From Rhodanobacter sp. FDAARGOS 1247 (GTDB taxonomy: Bacteria; Pseudomonadota; Gammaproteobacteria; Xanthomonadales; Rhodanobacteraceae), in NCBI RefSeq assembly GCF_016889805.1, contig NZ_CP069535.1, positions 310,001 to 374,000 of the forward strand: a DNA stretch of 64,000 nucleotides, in the 5' to 3' direction. The number at the start of each line of letters is the position of its first letter. Within the stretch, counting starts at the first letter, position 1. The notes below the pieces were generated by a model, which saw only the letters and a list, made by a program, of their open reading frames with translations, made no database searches and was not told the origin of the DNA. Positions 1 to 9,992 of the stretch are shown piece after piece. The position numbers and the translations under genes were made by a program.

Positions 1-467
1 CCTTCACCGGCAATCTCGCGGTCGATCCCGCTCACTTGCGCGAGCTACGGCAGCGGGAGCTGCCGGAGGGGCGCGACGACTCCGGCAGCGATCGTTCGCG
101 GCGTATACGCGACGCCGTCGAGGCGGCGTTGTCGGACATCATCCTGCTCGGCACCGAGGAGCAGGTGCGGCTGGCGGCAAGCGCTGCGGAGGAACTCGTC
201 GCCGGGCGGCCCACGCACACCGCCGAACTGGTCGCGTCGCTGCGCGACTTCATTCGCCGGGTGCTGGATCTGGAACCGGTGCCGACCCATCTGTCCATTC
301 CGAAACAGGGCCCCACCCGGGTCGCGGCCTCGCGCGGCAAGGGTGATGGCGCGAAGGACGGCGGCAAAGGTGGTGGTGCCAAGGGCGGCGGCGGAATGGG
401 TGGCGGCATGGGCGGTGGCGGCATGGGTTTCGGTGCCGGCGATGACGGGCAGGATCATCATCACTGA
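1..467 (+). CDS. C-terminal part of an unknown Gly-rich protein (5' end outside window)
   Basis: The reading frame is already open at base 3 and ends at a TGA at 465-467, so only the last ~154 residues are visible. The visible part has a charged helical stretch (roughly residues 10-100), then a low-complexity tail of Gly, Lys and Met with GGGMGG-type repeats that ends in DHHH. I recognise no domain. The His/Gly/Met tail could bind metal or could simply be flexible; that is a guess. Internal TTG or ATG codons could serve as starts, but the open frame running back to the window edge makes a truncated larger gene more likely. Confidence 0.55.
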   Translation, partial: FTGNLAVDPAHLRELRQRELPEGRDDSGSDRSRRIRDAVEAALSDIILLGTEEQVRLAASAAEELVAGRPTHTAELVASLRDFIRRVLDLEPVPTHLSIPKQGPTRVAASRGKGDGAKDGGKGGGAKGGGGMGGGMGGGGMGFGAGDDGQDHHH

Positions 468-567
468 GGGCTCGGTACGACCGACGGCATGAGCCGCTTC
501 GCCTGCCATGGGCTTTGCGCGCGATCGCAGGCATCATGGCCACCGTTGTCCCCGTCGGCCCCCACCC

Positions 568-1449
568 GTGTCCCCACGTTCCGATTACGCCCCGGTGTTG
601 TTCGCGGTCGCCATGCTGCTGGTCAGCATGGTGTCGTACCAGTGCGGCGCCGCGCTGGCCAAGCAGCTGTTTCCGCTGATCGGTGCGCAGGGCGCCACGG
701 CGTGCCGGCTGGGCCTGGGCGCGCTGATCCTGCTGCTGGTGCGGCGACCGTGGCGCACGCCGCGGCGCACGCGCGACGTGCGTGCGCTGTGGGGCTACGG
801 CTTGTCGATCGGCGCGATGAACCTGGTGTTCTACATGTCGCTGCGCACGATCCCGCTGGGCATCGCGGTGGCGCTCGAGTTCACCGGGCCACTGGCGCTG
901 GCGCTGTTCGGCTCGCGCCGCTGGCTGGATTTTGCGTGGATCGCCCTGGTGCTGGCGGGACTGGCCCTGCTGTTGCCGTTGCGCGGGCAGGCGCAGGCGC
1001 TCGATCCGGTGGGCGTGATGTACGCGCTGGCCGCCGGCGTGGGCTGGGCGCTGTACATCGTGCTGGGCCAGAAGGCGGGCGCGGCGCACGGCGCGGACAC
1101 GGTGACCTTGGGCACCTGCATCGCGGCGCTGCTGGCCATCCCGTTCGGCGTGGCGCACGCCGGCAGCGCGCTGTTCGCGCCTGCGTTGCTGCCGCTGGCG
1201 CTGGGCGTGGCCGTGCTCAGCTCGGCCCTGCCGTACTCGCTGGAGATGCTGGCGCTGACCCGCCTGCCCACGCGCAGCTTCGGTACCCTGCTGAGCCTGG
1301 AACCGGCCATCGCGGCGCTCGCCGGCGTGGGCTTCCTCGGCGAACACCTGAGCTTGCTGCAGTGGCTGGCGATCGTGGCGATCATCGTCGCCGCGGCCGG
1401 CACGGCACTCAGCGTGCGCCGACCGGTGGCCGAACCGCCGCTCAACTGA
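568..1449 (+). CDS. rhtA: RhtA-like threonine/homoserine exporter (EamA/DMT family)
   Basis: An inner-membrane drug/metabolite transporter of about 293 residues with ten predicted membrane helices in two EamA repeats. The N-terminal half follows E. coli RhtA closely (GAALAKQLFPLIGA, then a CRLGLGALIL-type helix and RRPWR), which in E. coli exports threonine and homoserine. I chose the GTG at 568 because it gives MSPRSDYAP followed directly by helix 1. The ATG at 508 would add an Arg/Pro-rich leader without a membrane character. It is a single gene, separated from the big minus-strand gene by about 190 bp. Substrate is inferred from family similarity; other EamA substrates are possible. Confidence 0.8.
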   Translation: MSPRSDYAPVLFAVAMLLVSMVSYQCGAALAKQLFPLIGAQGATACRLGLGALILLLVRRPWRTPRRTRDVRALWGYGLSIGAMNLVFYMSLRTIPLGIAVALEFTGPLALALFGSRRWLDFAWIALVLAGLALLLPLRGQAQALDPVGVMYALAAGVGWALYIVLGQKAGAAHGADTVTLGTCIAALLAIPFGVAHAGSALFAPALLPLALGVAVLSSALPYSLEMLALTRLPTRSFGTLLSLEPAIAALAGVGFLGEHLSLLQWLAIVAIIVAAAGTALSVRRPVAEPPLN

Positions 1450-1643
1450 GCAGGTTCGTCAACGGCCCTCCTGCGTTTGCTTCGTCCACCGCTGCGTGCA
1501 GCTTAATGAAAAGAGTAGATCTCGGCGCCACTAACTAATGTCCGCTCTTGGGTTCATTTGCATGATTGACGGTCACCCTGCGGAGTGCTTTTTGGGCGAC
1601 GTCAAAGCAGAGCGCTGGACAAATGGTGGTTCGGAACGAAGGG

Positions 1644-4600
1644 TCACTCATGCTGCATGGCCTGCTCTAGCCTGCCCCTATTTGCGGCCCCGAGCTTTTG
1701 CAGCCCCAGTGCGTGGGTCATAGCGTAGAGGGCTTCTTCTCCGAGCTTTCCTTTAGCTCTTACTTCATGGGCTAACGCGCCAAGCTCTTGAATGCAGATT
1801 TCGTCGACCGAACGAATATTGTTTTCATCGATAGGGCGGCGAAAAGCGAGTGTGGCACTGGAGCCTTGATCGCTGGGCCAGAAAAAGGCTCCGACATCTT
1901 CGCTTGAACTCTGGTGTACTTGATTTGCGATAAGGATGACGCGATCGCGGATACGTCCGCCCGTACGAAGCCAGCCATGTGCCCTGGCGATGCGGCGAGC
2001 CAGGACGACATCGAGAATGGGGCCTTCATGGTTGATGACGTGGGTGATCATCCGGGTCAACGAGGGCGTATAGGAATCGGCGAAGAACCTGTCTGGTTCC
2101 ACAAGATCCACGGCTTCACTCGGGTCGGCTTCGGAATACGTGTTGCCTGTTTGCGTTGCAGGAACGTCCGGTTCGTCGGTAAGTGATTTCGCATACGCAG
2201 CCTCGATGACATGTGATGTGGATGCGGTGGTCTCGGACAAATTCGGATCTGGCCTGGTCACGGAGCTGGTGGTCGTTACGGCAGCATCATGTCCGGCGGC
2301 TTCGAGCGCTTGCGCGAGTGCAGCTTCGGCTGCCAGCCGCGAAGCTTCCTCGCGAGCTTCAAGCTCGGCTTTGATGCGTGTGGCCTCCGCGGCACGATGT
2401 GCGCGGACCACGCCGAGAAGATCTTGCAGGCATTTGTCGATGCGCTCGACAACGTCGGTGGGATCGATCCACCAGTCAGTTGACCAGATACGCAGAATCT
2501 CCCAGCCCAAGCCGCGCAGGACCTGCTCGCGCAGCTTGTCGCGGTCACGTGCAGTAGCGCTACGGTGATAGGTGGCGCCATCACATTCGATGCCGGCCAA
2601 ATAGCGCCCCGGTGCATCTGGGTCGACCACACCCAGATCAATACGAAACTGCGAGACGCCGATCTGGGTGTGCAGATGCCAGCCGCGCTTTGCCAGTGCG
2701 TCAGCAACGGCTTGCTCGAAGGGGCTGTCGTAGCCACCGCGACTTCCTGATGTGACTTCGGCAAGGGCACGGGAGCCACGCGCCGCAAATTCTAGGAAAT
2801 GCTTGAGGTCGCGTACTCCGGCTGCGCTGGTGCGTGCAAGATCCATTTGCTCGGCGTGCAGGCTCGCGAATACACGGAGTTCATGGCGAGCTCGTGTGAT
2901 CGCGACGTTCAGTCGGCGCTCTCCCCCTTGGCGATTCAGTGGCCCGAAGTTCATCGAGAGAAGTCCGGCGCGGTCCGGACCGTAGGTGATCGAGAAATAC
3001 ATGATGTCGCGCTCGTCACCCTGGACGCTTTCGAGATTCTTGACGAAGAGAGGCTCGAGTGCGGCCTCCTCGAAATAGGATTCGAGCGATGGATCCTGCC
3101 GGCGCGCCTCGTCGAGAAGATCCTCAATCAGGCGTTGTTGTTCGGCATTGAACGTGACAACACCGATGGTAAGCCGGCTCTCCCTGAAACCGGGCGAGCG
3201 CAGACGCGCGACGATATCGGCGACGAGTGCTTTGGCCTCGGCGGGGTTTGTACGCGACGCACCTTTCTCATAGACGCCAATCACGGGATGCAGGCTGACA
3301 GCCTGGTCGTTGGTTACCGGAGAAGGGAACGTAACCAGTTTACTTTCGTAGTAACGCTGATTGGAGAACGCGATCAGGCTCTCATGGCGACTGCGATAGT
3401 GCCAGTTGAGATTGCGCATGGGCAGGTTGGCGCCGATGCATTCGTCGAGAATGCTTTCGAGATCGCCTTCGACGTCCTCGTCGTCACTTTCAGCATCGGG
3501 CCCAGTGCGGTCGAAGAATGACGTTGGCGGCAGTTGCTTGGGGTCGCCAACCATGACGACCTGTTTGCCTCGCGCTATCGCGCCGATGGCGTCCCAAACG
3601 GGAATCTGCGAAGCCTCATCGAACACGACAAGGTCGAACGTGCTCGCATCTGGCGGCAGGTACTGCGCAATCGACAATGGGCTCATCAACAGGCAGGGAG
3701 TGAGTTTGGTCAACACTGTGGGCGCACGCGACATCAACTCGCGCAGTGGCAGATGGCGGGACTTTTTGCTGATTTCATGACGCAGCGTCCCCCATTCCGA
3801 TGCGCGGTCGACGCTTTCCGGGTCGGGCAGATCGGCACAAAGGCGCGCGCGCAGCCAGTCACGGGTTAGGGTCGTGAATCGTTCGTCGAGTTCGCGGAAG
3901 TCCCGGATGCGCTTCTCGTGTTCTGCGCTGACAAAATCCCGAATGACGGGTTCGTTGTCCACCACCGCATTAAGCCACCAACGACAATAGTTGGTCTCAA
4001 AACTGCGACGTACGTTACCAAGGCCTACGGCGCCGCTCTCCATGCCGGAGACAAGTGGTGCGAGACCAAGGCCGATCGCCTCAGCACGGATGCGGCGCCA
4101 AGCCGTCCAAGCGCGAAGGCGTGGTTCGGATTGAATGATGCCCTCGCATAGAGAACGCACGTCATCGAGCGAGAACGAGCCCAGTTGAGCGCGGCCATCT
4201 TCGGTAAAGCAGGCTGTGGTCGCCAGTTCGGTGAGTAGTCTCGGCAGCAGCTCCGCTGCATTCAGCAGCGCGCGCGCTTCGGCGACGATCGGGCCACCCG
4301 ACTCCAGCAGACTGTTGGCGTCGCCGAGGAGGTGATGGAGTGTTGTTTTGACCGGACCAAGACCTTCCGGCGTCGCTGCAAGGCCCGCGATGGAAGCGGT
4401 GATTTGCGCATGGAAGCTCAGTGCGTTCGCTACATCCTCGGCGTGGGTATGCAGCCCGTTCCAGATGCCGCCAGTCATGCTGCGTAGATCATCGAGTTCA
4501 CCCAGGGACTTTTCGATCCGCGAGCGTTCGTTCAACAGCTTCCAGTCGGCGGACATGGCATCGCCAGCTTCGCCACGCCCGATCGCGTCGTGAGTTCCGT

Positions 4601-7600
4601 CAAGGCTGCCTTCCTCGCGCAACTGACGCAGCTCGCGCTGGAATGCCAGCGCGGCGCGAAGTTTATCCACGGATGTCGAAAGCCCCAACCACAGCGATGC
4701 CGTGTTGGCCTGCAGATCTGCAAGCTTGTCGATCTCCTTTTCCAGAAGGCGCACCGCGCGCATGCGGGCAAGCTCCGCACGTAGACGTTGGCCACAACTG
4801 CCGTCGGCGATGGTTTCAAAGCCACGATCTTCCCAAGTTGCTTGCTGTCGAGCGGCCGCAAGTGCGGGCTGGAAGCGCAAGGCGCAACGGATGTGTTGGG
4901 GCTTGCTGTCCAAGGCTTTCCAGACATCTGTTGATGCGGTGCCCGGATTGAGCTCGATAATCTTCGCGCGCAAATCGCGAATGTCGGCCCAAGTTGTCAG
5001 GTCCCTGGCAACATCGGGTTTGCCGTTGCCGATGGTTGCTGCGGATAGACGGGCTGTGACGCGGTGCTTGAGATACCAGGATTTAGGCCAGATCGACTGC
5101 TCGGCGCGGGTCCATTCCTGCTGGAGGGTGGAGATGTCGATTTGCTCGATATCGGTGGCATAGCCGACCGAGAGATTTTTCGTGGCCTGGTCGAGCCGGG
5201 CGATCAGTGCCAATCCCTTGTTCAGACCTGTCACGGTGGATGTTGGCCACGGTTCGGCCAGTTGATCGAGCAACTGGCGATGTTTATCCATGTGCTGCAG
5301 ACCACGTTCGCAGGCGTCGACGACCTCCCCGGGCCATGACACAGACAGACGCGAACTCAGGTCAAGATGCCGATTTATCAGTTCGATACCTTCCTGCAGG
5401 CGCCGCGAGATATTGCGTGCATCCGGGAGCAACACGAAACGCCAGTCGCGGCCTGCCGCAGTCGGTAGGCACCGGGCAAGCTGTTCCAGCGCTTGCACGG
5501 CCCGCCGATCTGGTGTTGGCAAAGGTAGCTCGATGGCCTGCGCAAACCGCACAACGCCTTGCTGCATCGCACGCACGGCAGGAAGCGTCTTTCGTGCGGC
5601 GTCGATGGTGTGTTGCTGCCAGCTCGGGGACCATTCCGCTTGCCCGATGGTGGCTAGAGCGTGAGTCGTGAGTGATTCGTATCCGACGGATTGCGCATTC
5701 ACCTCCAGCCGGTCGGCGACGTCCCGCATGACAGCCATGGTGGCCGCATCATGCGTGGTGAAAGATGTCCAGGAAAAACTGAGCCCGTCCAGTTCCGTGC
5801 CCGCACTGAGCTGCCCGATGGCATCATAGATCGACCATCCGTTGTCGTATCGGCGGTGTAGGCTCTGAACGTACCCGTTCAATGCACGGCGCAATTCAGC
5901 CAAATGTTCGGCCTGTGCTTGCCAGGCGCCAGTGTCGACTTTCCCACGCGCCTCCCACGCAGAGTTCAGTTGGGCGAGGACATCAGTTTTCCTAGCTTTG
6001 CTTGAATGCAGTTCGAGGCAGAACTCACCGAGTTTTACTTCGCGCAGACGGCGATAGACGACATCGAGAGCCGCGATTTTTTCCGAAACAAACAACACGT
6101 GCTTTCCCTCGGCAACCGACTGCGCTATGAGATTGGCGATGGTCTGGCTCTTGCCGGTTCCCGGGGGTCCTATCAGGACGAAGTTCTTGCCGTGCGCAGC
6201 GGCCATGATGGCCGATAGTTGTGACGAATCAGCAGCCAATGGGCAAAAAACTTGACTAGGAGGGAAGTCGCAGTCGAGACGGGTGGCTTCCGGGAAGGAG
6301 ATGCTTGAGTCAAAGCGGTCGCGTGGTGTGTCGAGCAAATGGCGCACGACCGAGTTCTTTCGCAACTGATCCGTGCGTTCTGCCAGATCCTTCCACATCA
6401 AATACTTCGCGAAGGAGAACGTGGACAGCACGACTTCGCGGCTCACTTCCCAGCCCTTGATGTCCTTGATGGCGTGCTCGACGTTTTTCCATATCTTGTC
6501 GACATCGAGCCCCGCATCGTCCCGAGGCAGTTCCCCTTCTGCGATACCCAGCCCGAGTCGGAAATCCTGGCGAAGCATTTCAATCAGCGTGGGATTGAAG
6601 CGCGGTTCGTCGTCGTGGAGTACAAAGGTGAAACCGGAACGCGCGCTATGCCGCTGTAAGGTCACGGGGAGCAAGATCAGAGGCGCGCGGTAGCGCCGGT
6701 CATCGCGGTCCTCGCGGGTCCACGACAGGAAGCCTAGTGCGACATACAACGTGTTGGCACCACCTTCCTGCAGCGAGGTGCGTGCAGTGCGGTATAGGTC
6801 AATCAGGCGGGCTTCGAGATCCTGCTGGGGGAGGCCGACGAAGACTTCGCGCCGCCTAAGAGCATCGAGTGCATGCTGGCGGCGTACGTTTTCGCGTTCA
6901 CGTTCCTCGTATAGCGCCTGATCACGAGGATCGGCGCCCGTCATGAGGTCGGGTCGTGGCAGAAGTTTCAGCGTTTCGTTGGTTGCGAGAAGGTCTTCCA
7001 GTGCAGCAGGGTCCGGCACGTCGAGACGAAGCGCGCGTTTGCCCTCCTTGAAGTTAAGCAGGTTGTTGCGCAGCGAAAGGTCCAGGAGTTTGCGCTGCCA
7101 GCGCGCAAGACGATCTTTGGGGTTGAGTTCTGCCGGTTCAACGTCGACAGCCGCCGTGGACTCATCGGGTAGATCGGGAGCCTCTTCGATGCCGAGTTCG
7201 GTGTCAGATGTGTCGACAGCCACGCCTGTTGCCTGATGTGGTGCTGCTTCGGCACTTGCAAGTGGCTTGATACGCTGCATACGCGCACGGCGGACGTCCA
7301 CCGCGAGTTCGAAGCTTTCGTCGTGGTTCTCGGCAATCAGCTGATCTGCGCGTTCGGTGGCGTAGGAGAACGATGGCACCGGGTGATGGGTGATCAGGGT
7401 GGTCTCGAATAGCACCAACTCCTTGAGTCGTACTCGTTTGCGCAGCGCGGTCACGTCGTCGACGACAGTTGTCGAGAACTGTTCATTCTTGAGCCAGACC
7501 CCCGCGAACGCATGACCATGCGTGAACACCAGTAGCGGATTGAGTCCAGCCTGTTCCAATGCAGAGCAAAACAGCAGGGTCGAGTCCAGACAGGTGGCGA

Positions 7601-8288
7601 GCCCGGATTCGCCGATCTGCCAAGCGCCACGCACTTTTTGCCCCGAGTGTTCGAAGCTCGCCGGCGGCAGGGCGTAATCCAGTTTCATCGACGCCACGGC
7701 GCTCCAGATGGCGGAGGTCAACTCCCAGGCACGGCGCGCACCACCTGCATAGCCGTCCAATGCAGAGCTCTTGCCGCCCTTGCGCAGTACCTCCGCTGCT
7801 TGTTTGAGCAGACGTTCCACCGCTGGTTCGTTGGGCTGGACGAAGGCAGCCACCAGATCTGGAAGGCTTGACAGACCACCCCACTGATTGCGCGGCAACA
7901 ATTCCAGTTTTACGTCGCATTGCGTCACTATGTTGGCTTCTGCACCGAGGGTGCGGAGCGCGAAGGAAACCGTCGCCGTCTCGGCTTCGGTCAGGCGGCT
8001 GAGCAGACTGCCGTCCAATGCGATATCCGGAATCGGGACTTGGTATCGGCTGCGCGCAACCAGTTCATCGATTCGCCATGTTTTCGGCTGAAAAAAGGTT
8101 GGCTCGGAGGTGACGCTCAATTCAAGATCGCTAATGCGGGCATCGGTGTCGTTGACGACTGCCAGACCAATGATCACTGGAACTGCGTTCTGAAATGCCG
8201 CCAGATTGAGCTTGGTGGCAAGAGTCGCTTCGATGCGAAGCGGTTCCTCATGAGGCGCCACACTTTCTTGCTGCTGCTCCTGCGTCAT
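1644..8288 (-). CDS. Giant DUF4011 - SF1 helicase - MTES_1575 nuclease - DUF3320 protein
   Basis: A protein of about 2214 residues. In order it shows an N-terminal region of unknown role (1-380), a DUF4011-type segment around 390-600 with KLLDLSLRNNLLNF, a split SF1/UPF1-like helicase with Walker A GPPGTGKS at about 707-714 and a DEAS Walker B at about 1557, a Vsr-like/MTES_1575 PD-(D/E)XK nuclease with FRID (D about 1884) and IECDG (E about 1901), and a C-terminal DUF3320 at about 2085-2150. The start at 8288 has AGGAGGGG just upstream; the longer frame to 8396 has no such site. GC is visibly lower than in the flanking genes, which suggests transfer. Proteins with this domain order are, as I recall, reported as single-gene anti-phage systems. 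The defence role here is inference. Confidence 0.85.
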   Translation of the reverse strand: MTQEQQQESVAPHEEPLRIEATLATKLNLAAFQNAVPVIIGLAVVNDTDARISDLELSVTSEPTFFQPKTWRIDELVARSRYQVPIPDIALDGSLLSRLTEAETATVSFALRTLGAEANIVTQCDVKLELLPRNQWGGLSSLPDLVAAFVQPNEPAVERLLKQAAEVLRKGGKSSALDGYAGGARRAWELTSAIWSAVASMKLDYALPPASFEHSGQKVRGAWQIGESGLATCLDSTLLFCSALEQAGLNPLLVFTHGHAFAGVWLKNEQFSTTVVDDVTALRKRVRLKELVLFETTLITHHPVPSFSYATERADQLIAENHDESFELAVDVRRARMQRIKPLASAEAAPHQATGVAVDTSDTELGIEEAPDLPDESTAAVDVEPAELNPKDRLARWQRKLLDLSLRNNLLNFKEGKRALRLDVPDPAALEDLLATNETLKLLPRPDLMTGADPRDQALYEERERENVRRQHALDALRRREVFVGLPQQDLEARLIDLYRTARTSLQEGGANTLYVALGFLSWTREDRDDRRYRAPLILLPVTLQRHSARSGFTFVLHDDEPRFNPTLIEMLRQDFRLGLGIAEGELPRDDAGLDVDKIWKNVEHAIKDIKGWEVSREVVLSTFSFAKYLMWKDLAERTDQLRKNSVVRHLLDTPRDRFDSSISFPEATRLDCDFPPSQVFCPLAADSSQLSAIMAAAHGKNFVLIGPPGTGKSQTIANLIAQSVAEGKHVLFVSEKIAALDVVYRRLREVKLGEFCLELHSSKARKTDVLAQLNSAWEARGKVDTGAWQAQAEHLAELRRALNGYVQSLHRRYDNGWSIYDAIGQLSAGTELDGLSFSWTSFTTHDAATMAVMRDVADRLEVNAQSVGYESLTTHALATIGQAEWSPSWQQHTIDAARKTLPAVRAMQQGVVRFAQAIELPLPTPDRRAVQALEQLARCLPTAAGRDWRFVLLPDARNISRRLQEGIELINRHLDLSSRLSVSWPGEVVDACERGLQHMDKHRQLLDQLAEPWPTSTVTGLNKGLALIARLDQATKNLSVGYATDIEQIDISTLQQEWTRAEQSIWPKSWYLKHRVTARLSAATIGNGKPDVARDLTTWADIRDLRAKIIELNPGTASTDVWKALDSKPQHIRCALRFQPALAAARQQATWEDRGFETIADGSCGQRLRAELARMRAVRLLEKEIDKLADLQANTASLWLGLSTSVDKLRAALAFQRELRQLREEGSLDGTHDAIGRGEAGDAMSADWKLLNERSRIEKSLGELDDLRSMTGGIWNGLHTHAEDVANALSFHAQITASIAGLAATPEGLGPVKTTLHHLLGDANSLLESGGPIVAEARALLNAAELLPRLLTELATTACFTEDGRAQLGSFSLDDVRSLCEGIIQSEPRLRAWTAWRRIRAEAIGLGLAPLVSGMESGAVGLGNVRRSFETNYCRWWLNAVVDNEPVIRDFVSAEHEKRIRDFRELDERFTTLTRDWLRARLCADLPDPESVDRASEWGTLRHEISKKSRHLPLRELMSRAPTVLTKLTPCLLMSPLSIAQYLPPDASTFDLVVFDEASQIPVWDAIGAIARGKQVVMVGDPKQLPPTSFFDRTGPDAESDDEDVEGDLESILDECIGANLPMRNLNWHYRSRHESLIAFSNQRYYESKLVTFPSPVTNDQAVSLHPVIGVYEKGASRTNPAEAKALVADIVARLRSPGFRESRLTIGVVTFNAEQQRLIEDLLDEARRQDPSLESYFEEAALEPLFVKNLESVQGDERDIMYFSITYGPDRAGLLSMNFGPLNRQGGERRLNVAITRARHELRVFASLHAEQMDLARTSAAGVRDLKHFLEFAARGSRALAEVTSGSRGGYDSPFEQAVADALAKRGWHLHTQIGVSQFRIDLGVVDPDAPGRYLAGIECDGATYHRSATARDRDKLREQVLRGLGWEILRIWSTDWWIDPTDVVERIDKCLQDLLGVVRAHRAAEATRIKAELEAREEASRLAAEAALAQALEAAGHDAAVTTTSSVTRPDPNLSETTASTSHVIEAAYAKSLTDEPDVPATQTGNTYSEADPSEAVDLVEPDRFFADSYTPSLTRMITHVINHEGPILDVVLARRIARAHGWLRTGGRIRDRVILIANQVHQSSSEDVGAFFWPSDQGSSATLAFRRPIDENNIRSVDEICIQELGALAHEVRAKGKLGEEALYAMTHALGLQKLGAANRGRLEQAMQHE

Positions 8289-8680
8289 CCTTGCCCCCTC
8301 CTGGCTTCGATTCGCGTGCCTTGAATAGATGCATCGTGCGGCCAAGCTGCGGGAGCCTTGGTACTGTGCACAAGTAGCTGCCTGATGCCAAAGCAAACCT
8401 CATGCCACATATGGGTCTTAGTGGCTGAGGGATAAAGGCAGAACACGAGCATGCAGGAGTGTCGCATTTTCCCGTACGCAAACCGGTGCCGCTCTCGTTC
8501 TTCGTGGGTGTAGGCAGCTTGCCTTCGCTTCATCGACGACTGCGGCGTTGCTGACGGGCGAACCTGCCTAGCACCCGCCACACGATTGCCCGCCGGTTGC
8601 CCCGGTTTTGCCCTTATCGACGCGGGTCGTCTTGTCAGACTAGCAACCTTCCACGTTTCACCCCGATACCAGGAAACCTC
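8289..8680. other. Intergenic region between divergent genes
   Basis: 392 bp separating the large helicase-nuclease gene (minus) from the acyltransferase (plus). It must hold the promoters of both. I see no convincing -35/-10 pair, repeat or small gene. GC rises toward the acyltransferase side. Confidence 0.5.
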
Positions 8681-9808
8681 ATGCAGCGACTCCCCGGACT
8701 GGACCTGCTGCGCAGCTGGGCGATCGTCTGGGTGATGCTGTTCCACTCCTACATCGTGGGCGGCGTCGGCGAGCATTTTTCCTGGCTGTCGAACTACGGC
8801 TGGATGGGCGTGGACCTGTTCTTCGTGCTCAGCGGCTACCTGATCGGCTACCAGTTGCTGGCGCCGCTGGCGCGCGGCGAGCCGCTGGCGTGGCGCGATT
8901 TCTACCGCCGCCGGGCGTTCCGCATCCTGCCGGCCTTTCTGGTGGTGCTGTTCGTCTACGTCGCTTTCCCGGCGTTGCGCGAAGCGCCCGGTCTGCAGCC
9001 GGCGTGGCAGTTCCTCAGCTTCACCGTCAACCTGCTGATCGATTACCAGCACAACCCGGCGTTCTCGCACGCGTGGTCGCTGTGCGTGGAGGAGCACTTC
9101 TACCTGCTGTTCCCGTGGCTGGCCTTCTGGATGACCCGGCGACCCTCGATGGGCCGCGCGCTGGCGCTCGGTCTGGGCGTGGTCGCGTTCGGCATGATCG
9201 TGCGCGGCTACGTGTGGCTGCACGACATGGCGCCGCTGCGCGAGATGGACGGGCCGGCGTTCGGCCTGCGTTTCGTCGAAGGCATCTACTACCCGAGCTG
9301 GGCGCGGCTGGATGGCTTGCTGGCGGGTGTGGCGCTGGCGGCGCTGCGGATCGGCCGGCCGCAGGCGTGGGCACGCTGGCAGGCGCATCGCGGCCGCCTG
9401 CTGCTGGCCGGCGCGGCACTGTTCGCGCTGGCTTGGTGGCTGTTCGGTGAGCGACTGGACTTCTGGCCCAGCGTGCTCGGCTACCCGCTACTGTCATTGA
9501 GCCTGGCGATCTGGGTGCTGCTGGCCACCAGCTTGCCGGCGCGCTGGAAGCTGCCGGGCGCGGGCTGGCTGGCGCGAATCTCCTACAGCCTCTACCTCAG
9601 CCACAAGCTGGCGCTGCATGCGGTGGCGACGTGGCTCGTGCAGCCCTGGCAGATGCACGGAATAGCGGCGTTCGCGGCGTATGCCATCGGCGTGCTGGCC
9701 GTGGGCGCCGCGCTGCATTACGCGGTGGAGCGACCGTTCCTGCGCTGGCGCGAGCGCATCGATGCCCGGCGGTCGACGCCCCTGCCGTCGGCTGCCGCGG
9801 CTTCCTGA
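8681..9808 (+). CDS. Acyltransferase 3 family membrane protein (OafA/YrhL type)
   Basis: A 375-residue integral membrane O-acyltransferase. It begins MQRLPGLDLLRSWAI and has the family's early histidine in a helix (LFHSY), then a cytoplasmic RRRAFRILPAF segment and about ten membrane helices. Family members transfer acetyl or other acyl groups to sugars of lipopolysaccharide, exopolysaccharide or glycans. No glycosyltransferase or polysaccharide genes flank it, so its substrate cannot be deduced. The ATG at 8681 is preceded by an AGGA-like site; the upstream in-frame residues look non-coding. Confidence 0.85.
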   Translation: MQRLPGLDLLRSWAIVWVMLFHSYIVGGVGEHFSWLSNYGWMGVDLFFVLSGYLIGYQLLAPLARGEPLAWRDFYRRRAFRILPAFLVVLFVYVAFPALREAPGLQPAWQFLSFTVNLLIDYQHNPAFSHAWSLCVEEHFYLLFPWLAFWMTRRPSMGRALALGLGVVAFGMIVRGYVWLHDMAPLREMDGPAFGLRFVEGIYYPSWARLDGLLAGVALAALRIGRPQAWARWQAHRGRLLLAGAALFALAWWLFGERLDFWPSVLGYPLLSLSLAIWVLLATSLPARWKLPGAGWLARISYSLYLSHKLALHAVATWLVQPWQMHGIAAFAAYAIGVLAVGAALHYAVERPFLRWRERIDARRSTPLPSAAAAS

Positions 9809-9992
9809 ATCGGCGTCGGCGCAGCCGGCCAGGCCGTCGGATGCCCGGTCACGGCAAGCCGCTTCGGCGTCGGGCGGCCGTCCGCAAGGCGGCATAACGC
9901 TTCGTGACGGTTCGTAACGTGACATCGCATCGGGCTGGCCGAACCATCGGTTCATCGGCCACGGCGGCGACGCCCGTCAGGAGGACCTTGCG

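Noticed and set aside
250..1347. 365-codon minus-strand frame opposite rhtA
   Set aside because: Antisense shadow, Arg/Gln-rich, and the plus strand encodes a well-matched transporter.
1450..1643. Intergenic stretch after rhtA examined for a small gene or terminator
   Set aside because: A 61-codon frame at 1538 has no ribosome site or protein character, and I see no convincing hairpin with a T run.
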